The position numbers were made by a program, and so were the translations under genes. From positions 1 through 64,000 of the forward strand of contig NZ_JQKH01000006.1 of assembly GCF_000745955.1 (NCBI RefSeq): a stretch of DNA of 64,000 bases. The letters run 5' to 3'. The notes under the pieces were generated by a model. It saw nothing but the letters and a program-made list of their open reading frames with translations, ran no database searches and was not told where the DNA came from. Below are positions 7,512 through 15,865 of this stretch, one piece after another. This DNA is from Alysiella crassa DSM 2578. GTDB lineage: Bacteria; Pseudomonadota; Gammaproteobacteria; Burkholderiales; Neisseriaceae. Every line of letters begins with the position of its first letter. Position 1 is the first letter of the stretch.

Positions 7512-8234
7512 CTACCATTTATGGCGCAAATTCCAAATCAATTTTTGCCATTGTTGGCGCAATTTTCGTTCCCAATCAAAGCGTTTTGTCAAACGATTGA
7601 TGCCGTCCAAAATCAAAGGAATGCTCATAAACAGAAAAAACGGCAACCACACCAATTCGCCCCAAAACAGCCATTCTGCCATGCTGCCATAACGGTTGTT
7701 GGCGCGATTTCTCATGGTGCCAGCAGGCGAAATCATGCCCAGCCGCGTGGATTCGCCCACCAATTTGGGGCTGGTTTGTAACACTTGGGCTGTCCATTTG
7801 TTCCAACCCGATTGTTCGGGCAATTTGCAGGCTGCCTGTACGGGTTTGAGTGGTCGGAAAACCCAATTATTCCAACTGGTTACATCATCTTGCATAAAAT
7901 CGCAACTTTTGCCATTTACAGAAATTCTCATCAACACGGGTTCGCCAATCACGCCTTTTCCCACATCGCCGAGCAAATTCAGGCGCAAATCGCCATTGCT
8001 GGCGCGGCGGTAGCCCATTTCAAATTGGGTGGATTGGGTGGCAACAGGTCGCCACACTTCCCATTTTACTTGTGCGCCGTCTTGTAATTTAAGCGGCAAT
8101 TCGGGGGCGTGAATGGCAACGTCCAGAAACGTGAGTGAGCTGGTCGTGATGAGTGCTAATGTGAGCCATATTCCCCAAATTAATTTTAATTGATTGATTT
8201 TTTTAAATTTATTTTTTAATTCTTGAATATTCAT
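7512..8234 (-). CDS. membrane protein of unknown function
   Basis: About 240 residues. One transmembrane helix lies near the N terminus (IWGIWLTLALITTSSLTFL) and a second near the C terminus (LVWLPFFLFMSIPLIL), with a soluble, probably periplasmic, domain of about 150 residues between them, and a basic cytoplasmic tail. I do not recognise the family. The start at 8234 follows a DUS whose AGG lies 10 bases upstream and may act as the Shine-Dalgarno sequence; a longer frame would translate the DUS itself. It is the last of a minus-strand series of membrane-associated genes (8254-8940, 8945-9418, 9458-10861, 10865-11743) with very short gaps, which suggests one operon. Confidence 0.65.
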   Translation of the reverse strand: MNIQELKNKFKKINQLKLIWGIWLTLALITTSSLTFLDVAIHAPELPLKLQDGAQVKWEVWRPVATQSTQFEMGYRRASNGDLRLNLLGDVGKGVIGEPVLMRISVNGKSCDFMQDDVTSWNNWVFRPLKPVQAACKLPEQSGWNKWTAQVLQTSPKLVGESTRLGMISPAGTMRNRANNRYGSMAEWLFWGELVWLPFFLFMSIPLILDGINRLTKRFDWERKLRQQWQKLIWNLRHKW

Positions 8235-8253
8235 ATTCAGGCAGCCTGAAAAA

Positions 8254-8940
8254 TTAAAACAAATCGCCAATCACCAAAATCGGCAACATAATCATACCGC
8301 TAACCGTGTCCACCGCCAATGCAAGTGGCGTGAGCAAAATATGGCTGGCGAGTTTGCTTTTGTCTATATTGGTTTGATTTTGTTTCAAAGTTAATTCTAT
8401 GGGGATACTGTCGTGGAAACGGTAATCTTCGGAAAATTGTTGTGGTTTGGTATAAACTGTGCCTTCGGTGGCATAGCATAGTCGGTAATGCTGTGGATTG
8501 GCTTGCGGCTGGAAGCGTAATTTTTGTAAGGTTTGGTGTTCATCTAGATTTTGCGCGTGGTAATCTAGGCAAAAATCGCTGTGAAAATGGCTGCCATCGG
8601 TAATGCTGACGGGGAGCGCGGCGAGTGTTTTGCCTGTGTAGGGGGCGGTGATTTGGTAGCGTTGCGGCAAACGGGCGGCAAGTGGTGCGAGCAATTCGGT
8701 GGATATATCTGATTGAATCGCATACCAATATTTGCCACCCATCATCATCAGGCTGCCTGAAAGCGGTTCGCCATTGTGTGGCACATAGGCAAAGGCGTGG
8801 ATTTGGTCGTGGTCGGTGGTTTGCACAACGGTGCGGGTGTTGATGGCGCGGTCGGCATCGTAAATGCCGCCGTTCCACACCACTGAAGTGCAAGCCGTTT
8901 GACCGAATAATATGAGCGTTAAGAATATCTTTTTCAACAT
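8254..8940 (-). CDS. lipoprotein of unknown function
   Basis: A 228-residue protein with a classical lipoprotein signal: a basic start MLKK, a hydrophobic stretch and the lipobox QTAC with C17 as the acylated residue. The mature part has a beta-rich look, with two further Cys (FCLDY and RLCYA) that could form a disulphide, and a hydrophobic C-terminal helix LASHILLTPLALAVDTVSGMIML. I do not recognise the family. A DUS inside encodes PLSGSLMMM. It sits between two genes for membrane proteins, 4 bp after the preceding one, and probably works with them at the envelope. Confidence 0.7.
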   Translation of the reverse strand: MLKKIFLTLILFGQTACTSVVWNGGIYDADRAINTRTVVQTTDHDQIHAFAYVPHNGEPLSGSLMMMGGKYWYAIQSDISTELLAPLAARLPQRYQITAPYTGKTLAALPVSITDGSHFHSDFCLDYHAQNLDEHQTLQKLRFQPQANPQHYRLCYATEGTVYTKPQQFSEDYRFHDSIPIELTLKQNQTNIDKSKLASHILLTPLALAVDTVSGMIMLPILVIGDLF

Positions 8941-8944
8941 AAAT

Positions 8945-9418
8945 TTAATTTTCAGGCTGCCTGAATGTTTTGAATATTTTGCGATACAGCCATTTGCCGA
9001 ATTTCCAAATGAATGTGGTAATAAAAATTGCCCAAATATACGCCATCACACGCATCATCATGCCGCCATATTCCCAATTGATTGGCGTGATTTTGCCCTG
9101 ATTATCTATTTGATAACGGTAAATAGCTGGGTCGCCCATACTATCTCTCCATGTTTCCAGTTCCCAAATTTGATTGGGTAATAAGCGCAAGTGCATGGAA
9201 CCAAAATGCGGAAAATCATAATCCAAAGGCTGTGTACAAACGGTTTGTGTGGTTTTGATTTTTTTAATGGTCAGCAAATTCGGCGTATTATTTTCCATGA
9301 CACAAACATTGAAATAATCACTAGGCGGTCGTGGCTTCGTTTTCATTTGCCAAACAAAAAGTTGTGAAATCAAAATATATAAGCCAATGACAGACAATAT
9401 TTTTTTCACAGTATTCAT
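8945..9418 (-). CDS. small two-helix membrane protein of unknown function
   Basis: A 157-residue protein with an N-terminal membrane helix (VIGLYILISQLFVW), a periplasmic-type loop with two Cys (NVCVM and TVCTQ) and a C-terminal helix (VMAYIWAIFITTFIW) followed by a basic tail. The final residues FRQPEN are encoded by a DUS, so the coding end and uptake sequence overlap. It shares layout (helix, soluble loop, helix, basic tail) with the product of 7512-8234. No family was recognised. It lies between an MscS channel gene and the lipoprotein gene with tight spacing. Confidence 0.6.
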   Translation of the reverse strand: MNTVKKILSVIGLYILISQLFVWQMKTKPRPPSDYFNVCVMENNTPNLLTIKKIKTTQTVCTQPLDYDFPHFGSMHLRLLPNQIWELETWRDSMGDPAIYRYQIDNQGKITPINWEYGGMMMRVMAYIWAIFITTFIWKFGKWLYRKIFKTFRQPEN

Positions 9419-9457
9419 GTGATTTGTCCTTAATTTAATTTTCAGGCAGCCTGAAAT

Positions 9458-10861
9458 TTATTGTTCATCGTCATCATCAAATTCCTTGCCCACTGTTTGG
9501 CTGTGTTTGGCGTGAATTTGCGCTTTGAGTAAAGCCAAATCGCTGGGATTTTGCTCATCGGGCAAAATGCGGATTTCGCGTTGTGGAAAGGGAAAGTCTA
9601 TGCCTTCTTCATTAAAACGCTGCCAAATTGCCAATAAAATCGCCGAATTTAAACCTGCAAAACCATTTTCAGGGTCTTTTACCCAGAATCCTACGCGTAA
9701 ATCAATGCCGTTTTCGCCAAAATTGGTTAAAAAGGCTTTGGGTTCTTTTTCTACGCGTTCTTGTGCGGCGGCAGCTTCCTGCAAAATGCGTAGGGCTTTG
9801 GTTAAATCGGTGTGGTACGCCACTTGCACGTCCAAACTTTGGTACAGCGATTTGCCTGTGTAGGATTCGTTAATCACGGTGCTGGTTACAAAAGTTTCGT
9901 TGGGAATCAAGGCTTCTGGTCCGCTCGCGCTGCGTAATACGACAAAACGCGCATTGATGGCGGTTACATAACCCGTGAAACCGTTTACCGTCAAACGGTC
10001 GTTTGGGCGGATAGAACGGTCTGCCAAAATAATAAAGCCCGACACATAATTACTGGCAATTTTCTGCAAACCAAAACCCAAACCTACACCCAACGCGCCA
10101 CCAAATACCGACAATACCGTCAAATCTATCCCCACCAAAGGCAGGGCAATCAACACCGACAAAATCAGTAAGGCAGCCTGAATGATTTTGGACAACACAA
10201 TCCGTAAATTAATGTCCAAACTATCGGTTTGCATTAACTGCTTGCCCAGCCAACGCCCCAGCGACATCATCGCCGCCAACATCAAACCCACCCACAACAG
10301 CCCAGTCAGCAAAGTCCAAACATTTAAGGTGCTTTTGCCAACCGCAAACTGAATACCGCGCAACATACCAATCAACAAATCATCAATGCCCGACACCCAA
10401 AACAAAAAATACACCCACAATAAAGTTGCCAAAAACGATTCACGCTTATGGTTCAACCACTTTTCAGGCAGCAGAAAATGCAAACCACCTAAAATCAAAC
10501 GAATCGCCAACATCCAGTTTGCCGCAAACACCATCAGCCGCAACCACAAAGAATCTACCCCCACCGTTGCCCACCAGCCCAATAAACCAACCGTCCCAAA
10601 TACGGTCAATAATAATGGCAACATGACCCGCAACAATAATGGTTTTAGCCAAACCGATTGAATTTTCGGCAACTGTTTGCGCGTGATGAAATGCGCCGCC
10701 AGCCACGCCAACATTGCCAATGCCAGCACCAAAGCCAGTTCCGCCCAACCTATCATTTGCGTGAAACTGCGCCCCAAAAGCGTGGCGGTAAATTCATCGC
10801 GGGCAAATAAATAAGCCAATGTTTCGCTTAATTTTTCACTAAGGGATTGTTCTGTTGTCAT
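9458..10861 (-). CDS. MscS-family mechanosensitive ion channel
   Basis: A 467-residue inner-membrane channel with about five N-terminal transmembrane helices, then the pore-lining TM3 and beta-domain of MscS: GGALGVGLGFGLQKIASNYVSGF is the signature region, followed by DRSIRPNDRLTVNGFTGYVTAINARF and LIPNETFVTSTVIN. The C-terminal alpha/beta domain ends with FPFPQREIRIL and an acidic tail. Extra N-terminal helices make it longer than E. coli MscS (286 residues) and more like the mid-size YbdG/YbiO-like group. It should release solutes on osmotic downshift. The gene overlaps none of its neighbours but is 39 bp from the next and 3 bp from the preceding one, suggesting co-transcription. Confidence 0.9.
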   Translation of the reverse strand: MTTEQSLSEKLSETLAYLFARDEFTATLLGRSFTQMIGWAELALVLALAMLAWLAAHFITRKQLPKIQSVWLKPLLLRVMLPLLLTVFGTVGLLGWWATVGVDSLWLRLMVFAANWMLAIRLILGGLHFLLPEKWLNHKRESFLATLLWVYFLFWVSGIDDLLIGMLRGIQFAVGKSTLNVWTLLTGLLWVGLMLAAMMSLGRWLGKQLMQTDSLDINLRIVLSKIIQAALLILSVLIALPLVGIDLTVLSVFGGALGVGLGFGLQKIASNYVSGFIILADRSIRPNDRLTVNGFTGYVTAINARFVVLRSASGPEALIPNETFVTSTVINESYTGKSLYQSLDVQVAYHTDLTKALRILQEAAAAQERVEKEPKAFLTNFGENGIDLRVGFWVKDPENGFAGLNSAILLAIWQRFNEEGIDFPFPQREIRILPDEQNPSDLALLKAQIHAKHSQTVGKEFDDDDEQ

Positions 10862-10864
10862 TTT

Positions 10865-11743
10865 TTATTGTCCTTTGGGTTGGGGGAATGGGGGTTCAGG
10901 CTGCCTAAAAATCATTTTTCGCGCCCAAAAATAAAACATCACAAATGGCAATGTTATCAAGAAAATACCGCTAAAAAAATTGCGCCAAAACTGATGGAAT
11001 TGTTCTGTGTAAAATTCAATGGCTTGCTCATGGCTTAATAATTCTTTTTCATTGATTTGAATGGAGAAAATTCTATTTCGGTATTCATCATCTGGTAAAT
11101 AAGTGAAGTGTGCTTTTTGCCCAATATAATCAAAAATATCCTGACAAGTCCATTTATCTATCAACCATTCATCTTTTCTACCATAAAAACAAGATAATTT
11201 AACTTTATCAATGATTAAATAATTAGCTTCACATGGGGTTTTTTTGCCGCAATGGTATCGTTCATAAATCAGATTTTTGGGAACAATGCCTGTAACAGCA
11301 AGGGTTTGTTTTGCTGTGGTATGGTGCCATTTTGCCCATTCACTTTCTTTGATAAACAAGGGTATAGAGACAAAAACCAATGCCAGCAAAATCATTTTAA
11401 TAATGTGCGCAATATAGCCGCCAAAAGTTAAGGTGAGTAAAACAATCAAAATGGATAAGGTAAACCATAAAATAGACACATTATATAAATAATACAATAA
11501 ATCTATATAGGGAATGCAGGCAATGGCGAGAAAAACATTGGCATAAAATGAAAGGGGAAAAGCATAATTATTTGGTGCTTTACCAGTCAAAACATAGACA
11601 CTCCCAATACCAAAGTATGCAGCAGGCAGCCATAAAATATAGAGAATATATAATTCTGTGTAATAAATATACGCCAACATCAGCAATAAGAAAAAATAAA
11701 CCAATTTAATCAGTAAATTATCTGTTTGTTTATTGCTTAACAT
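10865..11743 (-). CDS. polytopic membrane protein with a periplasmic loop, unknown function
   Basis: About 292 residues. AAAGGATACCCC before the ATG at 11743 supports this start. Five or so hydrophobic helices fill the first 140 residues, then comes a loop of about 110 residues with four Cys (YHCGKKTPC, LSCFYG, WTCQD) that could be paired outside the membrane, then a final helix (FFSGIFLITLPFVMFYFW) and a tail in which FRQPEPPFP derives from a DUS. The gene is AT-rich. I do not recognise the family. It is the first gene of the tight minus-strand run ending at 7512. Confidence 0.65.
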   Translation of the reverse strand: MLSNKQTDNLLIKLVYFFLLLMLAYIYYTELYILYILWLPAAYFGIGSVYVLTGKAPNNYAFPLSFYANVFLAIACIPYIDLLYYLYNVSILWFTLSILIVLLTLTFGGYIAHIIKMILLALVFVSIPLFIKESEWAKWHHTTAKQTLAVTGIVPKNLIYERYHCGKKTPCEANYLIIDKVKLSCFYGRKDEWLIDKWTCQDIFDYIGQKAHFTYLPDDEYRNRIFSIQINEKELLSHEQAIEFYTEQFHQFWRNFFSGIFLITLPFVMFYFWARKMIFRQPEPPFPQPKGQ

Positions 11744-11766
11744 GGGGTATCCTTTGTCATAAAGTC

Positions 11767-11891
11767 GTAGGGTGCGCCGTGCGCACCATTTTTTCACACA
11801 AAATTCAATTTGGTGGCAATTTGGTGCGTAATACGCACCCTACATTTTGGGTGTTTGTAAAAATTGTCGTGTACTGAAAGGCTGCCTGAAA
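11767..11891. repeat. GTAGGGTGCG repeat with one full arm
   Basis: Core 11767-11843 (GTAGGGTGCGCCGTGCGCACC to GCACCCTAC), followed by ATTTTGGGTGTTTGTAAAAATTG, the CGTGTACTGAAAGG arm and a DUS. The left arm is missing; the repeat abuts the coding start of the membrane protein at 11743. Confidence 0.7.
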
Positions 11892-11894
11892 AAT

Positions 11895-12629
11895 TCATTT
11901 GCGTTTTGCTTTGGGCGATGTTTTCTTTTTGCTGGGTGTGGCTTGAATGTCCGCCACTTTGATTTCAAAAATCAACATGGAATTGGGTTTAATGTATGCA
12001 CCCACTGAGCTCTCGCCAAACGCCAAATTGGCGGGGATAAACAAGGTGTATTCACCCCCTTTTTGCATGAGTTGCAAACCTTCAACCCAGCCTGCAATCA
12101 TGCTTTCTGGGGTCAATTCATGGGTAAAGGGCTGCTCATTTACTTGCGCAAATACTGTGCCGTTCCACAATTTACCTGTGTAAAACACGCTCACGGTATC
12201 GCCCAATTTCACGCGCGCACCTGAACCTGCCTTGTCCACGCGATATTGCAAACCCGAGGCTGTGGTGTGAATGTCTGCCTGCGTTTTGTTTTGCGCCAAA
12301 AATTGCTCGCCTTTGGTCAGGTTTTCTTGAGCGATATGATGGTGGTATGTGTCAAGTTTTCTCTCTATTTCCAAAAGTAATTGACGATGCTGTTTTTTGT
12401 TGACTCTAGCTGCTTTATTATCCAGTGCATCTTGCAACCCTTGCCATATTTCTTGTTTATCCCATTGCATAATGGCTTGCATTGGTAGCTTATTTACCAT
12501 ATTTGCCGCTTCATAACCCATTAAATAGCTCAAATCTTTTTGCTGCTGTTCCGATAATTTCACATCATCATCGGCAAACGCCAAACCGCTTGCCGCCGCC
12601 AAAATCATCGCCAAAAATGTTTTTTTCAT
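11895..12629 (-). CDS. periplasmic FKBP-type peptidyl-prolyl isomerase, FkpA/Mip-like
   Basis: A 244-residue prolyl cis-trans isomerase. The start at 12629, preceded by AAAGG, gives a signal peptide MKKTFLAMILAAASGLAFA. Residues 25-120 form the helical dimerisation part seen in FkpA and Mip, with LSYLMGYE matching the conserved start of that domain; residues 130-225 form the FKBP domain, with VSVFYTGKLWNGTVF, VEGLQLMQKGGEYTLFIPANLAFGE and SMLIFEIKV. The last residues are a strongly basic tail (KKKTSPKAKRK), unusual for a periplasmic foldase. It lies just downstream of hisF, 57 bp away, behind a DUS. Confidence 0.9.
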   Translation of the reverse strand: MKKTFLAMILAAASGLAFADDDVKLSEQQQKDLSYLMGYEAANMVNKLPMQAIMQWDKQEIWQGLQDALDNKAARVNKKQHRQLLLEIERKLDTYHHHIAQENLTKGEQFLAQNKTQADIHTTASGLQYRVDKAGSGARVKLGDTVSVFYTGKLWNGTVFAQVNEQPFTHELTPESMIAGWVEGLQLMQKGGEYTLFIPANLAFGESSVGAYIKPNSMLIFEIKVADIQATPSKKKTSPKAKRK

Positions 12630-12685
12630 CTGAAAATACCTTTCAGGCTGCCTGAAACGCTGTTCAGCAAAGCCAAAATCAAAAA

Positions 12686-13450
12686 TCACAAACGCACTTC
12701 AATCCCAGCCGCTTGCATGGCTAATTTGGCTTCGCGTATGGACACTTCGCCAAAATGAAAAATACTCGCCGCCAACACCGCGTCCGCTTTGCCTTGCAAC
12801 ACGCCTTCCACCAAATGCTGCACATTGCCCACGCCGCCCGAAGCGATGACGGGAATGTCCACCGCTTCCGAAATGGCGCGAGTAAGCGGCAAATTGAAAC
12901 CGATTTTCGTACCGTCTCTGTCCATTGATGTTAAAAGGATTTCGCCTGCGCCACGCGCTTGCATTTCACGCGCCCATTCTACCGCGTCCAAGCCTGTGTC
13001 TTTTCTGCCGCCGTGCGTGAACACGTCCCAGCGCGAATTTTCAGCATTGACCGCTTTCGCGTCTATCGCCACCACAATCGCTTGCGAACCGAAAAACGCG
13101 CTTGCCTCGCTGACCAAATCGGGATTGGTAACGGCGGCGGTGTTAATGCTGACTTTATCCGCGCCCGCATTGAGCAAACGGCGAATGTCCGCCACACTTC
13201 GCACGCCACCGCCCACCGTAAGCGGAATAAACACTTGGCTTGCCACGTCTTCAATCACATGCAAAATGGTGTCGCGGTTGTCGCTGCTGGCGGTGATGTC
13301 CAAAAATGTGATTTCGTCTGCGCCTTCATCGTTGTAGCGTTTGGCGACATCTACGGGGTTGCCCGCGTCTCGTAAACCCAAAAAATTCACGCCTTTGACC
13401 ACGCGACCTTTTTCTACGTCTAAACAGGGGATAATGCGTTTGGCTAACAT
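12686..13450 (-). CDS. hisF: imidazole glycerol phosphate synthase subunit HisF
   Basis: A 254-residue (beta-alpha)8 barrel, the cyclase subunit that with HisH makes imidazole glycerol phosphate and AICAR in histidine synthesis. It opens [23 protein letters not shown]; the catalytic aspartates are D11 (PCLDV) and D130 (VAIDAK), and the phosphate sites VGGGVRS and ASGGVGN are intact. HisA, its evolutionary sister, is 500 bp upstream with a membrane protein between; the partner HisH is encoded far away at 41.8-42.4 kb, so the pathway genes are dispersed. Confidence 0.97.
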   Translation of the reverse strand: MLAKRIIPCLDVEKGRVVKGVNFLGLRDAGNPVDVAKRYNDEGADEITFLDITASSDNRDTILHVIEDVASQVFIPLTVGGGVRSVADIRRLLNAGADKVSINTAAVTNPDLVSEASAFFGSQAIVVAIDAKAVNAENSRWDVFTHGGRKDTGLDAVEWAREMQARGAGEILLTSMDRDGTKIGFNLPLTRAISEAVDIPVIASGGVGNVQHLVEGVLQGKADAVLAASIFHFGEVSIREAKLAMQAAGIEVRL

Positions 13451-13476
13451 AATGTGTTCCTTTTTGACAAAAATAA

Positions 13477-13526
13477 TTCAGGCTGCCTGAAAATTAGGAA
13501 TTGTCCCATTTTCAGGCAGCCTGAAC
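13477..13526. terminator. DUS inverted pair between the membrane protein gene and hisF
   Basis: TTCAGGCTGCCTGAAAA (13477-13493) and ATTTTCAGGCAGCCTGAA (13509-13526) can form a 15-bp stem. It lies past the stop of the 13538-13888 gene on the minus strand and could end that transcript before hisF. Confidence 0.5.
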
Positions 13527-13537
13527 AAGTTATCGTT

Positions 13538-13888
13538 TTAACCAACGTAGTTTTTCAATAATGCTTGCCCTGAAGCACCAAAAATATATTCCGCCAAGAA
13601 ATACCAGCCCACCGCGCCACCAACTGAAATACTCAAATTCACACCCATGCTAACAGAATAACGTCCCACCAATTCAATCACCGCCACCGTAAACACCCAC
13701 ATCACCCCCCAAGTTGCCAATTCCACAGGCGCAAAGCTTGGAACACCATTCCATTCCATAATTGCTTTTGCCACAATTGCAATAATGGTAATGCCCAAGC
13801 CTTCCATCAGCGAATTGGGGTCGCGGTTTGCCGACCAAATGCCCCAAAAGCCCACTACAAACGCCATCAACATAAACGTACCGTTCAT
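13538..13888 (-). CDS. small polytopic membrane protein between hisA and hisF
   Basis: A 116-residue, very hydrophobic protein with three or four membrane helices (FMLMAFVVGFWGIWSA, LGITIIAIVAKAIM, WGVMWVFTVAVIELV, ISVGGAVGWYFLAEYIF). No soluble domain and no catalytic motif can be seen. It lies between hisA and hisF and is transcribed with them, yet nothing links it to histidine synthesis. I do not recognise a named family; it may be one of the small conserved Neisseriaceae membrane proteins. Confidence 0.7.
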   Translation of the reverse strand: MNGTFMLMAFVVGFWGIWSANRDPNSLMEGLGITIIAIVAKAIMEWNGVPSFAPVELATWGVMWVFTVAVIELVGRYSVSMGVNLSISVGGAVGWYFLAEYIFGASGQALLKNYVG

Positions 13889-13949
13889 GATTTAACTCTC
13901 TTTCATATTAAAAAATCAATTAATTAAAAAATTTCAGGCAGCCTGAAAA

Positions 13950-14690
13950 TCAAGCACACAATTCATCTGCCAATTGTTGCGCGGCGGCAAAATCAATGCT
14001 GCCCTCGTAAATCGCGCGCCCCGTAATTGCACCCGCCACGCCTTCATGCGCCACCGCACACAAAGCGCGTACATCGTCCAAATTCGTCAGACCACCCGAT
14101 GCAATCACAGGTACAAGCAAATTTTGTGCCAATTTCACCGTCGCTTCAATGTTCACGCCGCTCATCATGCCATCGCGCCCAATGTCGGTGTAAATAATGC
14201 TGTTTACGCCATCATCAGAGAATTGTTTTGCCAAATCAATCACATGATGTTCAGTAACAGTCGCCCAACCATCAATCGCCACCATGCCATCTTTCGCGTC
14301 CAAACCGACAATAATATGCCCAGCAAATTCACGACACGCTTCGCGCACAAAATCAGGATTTTTCACCGCCGCCGTGCCGATAATCACATCATTTAAACCT
14401 AAATCTAAATATTTTTCAATGGTTTGTAAATCACGAATGCCGCCACCCAATTGTACGGGAATATCCGCCGCCACCGCCGCGAGAATTTCACGAATGGCAG
14501 GAAAATTTTTGGGTTCGCCCGCAAACGCGCCGTCCAAATCCACCAAGTGCAAACGCCGTGCGCCTTGCTTTTTCCAATGCAAAGCCATATCAGCAGGTTG
14601 GTCGGAAAACACGGTGGCTTGTTCCATCAAGCCTTGTTTCAGGCGGACACATTGCCCATTTTTTAAGTCAATCGCTGGAATTAATTGCAT
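13950..14690 (-). CDS. hisA: phosphoribosylformimino-AICAR-P isomerase HisA
   Basis: A 246-residue half-barrel-duplicated TIM barrel, the fourth enzyme of histidine synthesis (ProFAR to PRFAR). [20 protein letters not shown] holds the catalytic D8, and [14 protein letters not shown] the second aspartate; the phosphate sites QLGGGIRD and IASGGLTN are intact. Length matches the family. A DUS lies between it and the next gene. The start has no strong Shine-Dalgarno but its N-terminus is invariant in HisA. Confidence 0.97.
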   Translation of the reverse strand: MQLIPAIDLKNGQCVRLKQGLMEQATVFSDQPADMALHWKKQGARRLHLVDLDGAFAGEPKNFPAIREILAAVAADIPVQLGGGIRDLQTIEKYLDLGLNDVIIGTAAVKNPDFVREACREFAGHIIVGLDAKDGMVAIDGWATVTEHHVIDLAKQFSDDGVNSIIYTDIGRDGMMSGVNIEATVKLAQNLLVPVIASGGLTNLDDVRALCAVAHEGVAGAITGRAIYEGSIDFAAAQQLADELCA

Positions 14691-14838
14691 TTTTGTTCAC
14701 TATTTTGGGAAAGAATAGGGCGCAATTTTACACCAATTAACACATGTTTTGCGGATTTTTCATTTAGACAGCCTGAAAACCTGTTTTCCGTTATAATTTA
14801 GTTGACTTCAACCATTTTTAGCCCGAAAGGAAAGCATC

Positions 14839-15687
14839 ATGAGTCAAACCCAAAGTTCTAAATATGAAATGCCCTATATTAATGGTTTTGCGATGGCGGT
14901 AACTTTAGTTGTTGTAGCGGTATTTTCTGCAGTTGCGTTTTTTTCAGGCGGTTTTTTGGCTATGTTTGTGGTTGCGCCTTTTTTGTATTGTTTGACACGT
15001 TTTCGCACCATTCAACCGAATACGGCTTTGGTTGGCACATTATTTGGTAAATATGCGGGGATTTTGCCGCATTCGGGCTTTTATTGGCTGTTTCCCTTTT
15101 ACAGTACGGAAGTGGTTTCTTTAAAAACCAGCAATTATGTTACCGAAACGCTGAAAGTAAACGATTCGTCTGGTACGCCGATTGAAATTGCTGCCGCGAT
15201 TGTGTACCACATTGAAAACCCTGCCGCCGCCGTATTGGATGTGGAAAATGTGTACAATTTCCTGCAAATTCAAAGCGAAAGCGCATTGCGGACACTCGCC
15301 ACGCATTATCCGTACACCAATGATGGCAGCAGCGACAGTTTGTCGGGGAATTCGGAAAATATCATGGCGCGTTTTGAAGAAATGGTGCAGGAACGTGTTG
15401 AATTGGCGGGCATTATGATTGACGAAGTGCGTTTTACGCATTTGGCGTACGCGCCCGAAATCGCGCAAGCCATGTTGCGCCGCCAACAAGCCGAAGCGGT
15501 GATTTTGGCTCGGAAAACTTTGGTGCGCGGTGCGATTGAAATGGTTGGCGGCACAGTCAAAGAGCTGGAAAGACGCGGTATTGTGAACATGAGCGACAGC
15601 GAAAAAGCCAAATTGGTTACCAATATGATGACGGTGTTGTTGAGTGAAGAAAATGCTGCGCCTGTGTTGAATGTGAGTGGCGATTGA
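14839..15687 (+). CDS. SPFH / band-7 (stomatin-like) membrane protein
   Basis: A 282-residue membrane-anchored protein with two N-terminal helices (FAMAVTLVVVAVFSAVAFF and LAMFVVAPFLYCL) and an SPFH domain from about residue 60 (NTALVGTLFGKYAGILPHSGFYWLFPFY) to 240. The later helical part is charged and ends with a short VLSEENAAPVLNVSGD tail. SPFH proteins form ring-like scaffolds in the inner membrane and modulate proteases or microdomains. No NfeD-type partner lies beside it. AAAGGAAAG precedes the start, and TATAAT at 14792-14797 may be its -10 box. It is divergent from hisA. Confidence 0.88.
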   Translation: MSQTQSSKYEMPYINGFAMAVTLVVVAVFSAVAFFSGGFLAMFVVAPFLYCLTRFRTIQPNTALVGTLFGKYAGILPHSGFYWLFPFYSTEVVSLKTSNYVTETLKVNDSSGTPIEIAAAIVYHIENPAAAVLDVENVYNFLQIQSESALRTLATHYPYTNDGSSDSLSGNSENIMARFEEMVQERVELAGIMIDEVRFTHLAYAPEIAQAMLRRQQAEAVILARKTLVRGAIEMVGGTVKELERRGIVNMSDSEKAKLVTNMMTVLLSEENAAPVLNVSGD

Positions 15688-15688
15688 G

Positions 15689-15823
15689 TTTTCAGGCTGC
15701 CTTTATGACAACGACACAAATGTAGGGTGCGTACCACGCACCAAATGATTCAAATAATGTGGCATTTCGGTGCGTAATACGCACCCTACGTAAGTTTTGT
15801 TGTGAACTTTCAGGCAGCCTGAA
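15689..15823. repeat. DUS-armed GTAGGGTGCG repeat
   Basis: Order: DUS, arm TTATGACAACGACACAA, core 15722-15789 (GTAGGGTGCGTACC to GCACCCTAC), mirrored arm GTTTTGTTGTGAAC, DUS. It fills the gap between the SPFH gene and dnaG; arm sequences differ from the GTACACGAC type but keep the inverted symmetry. Confidence 0.7.
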
Positions 15824-15865
15824 CTTTTCCCCAAAACATTTCCCATTCAAAAAAATTGCCTAACC

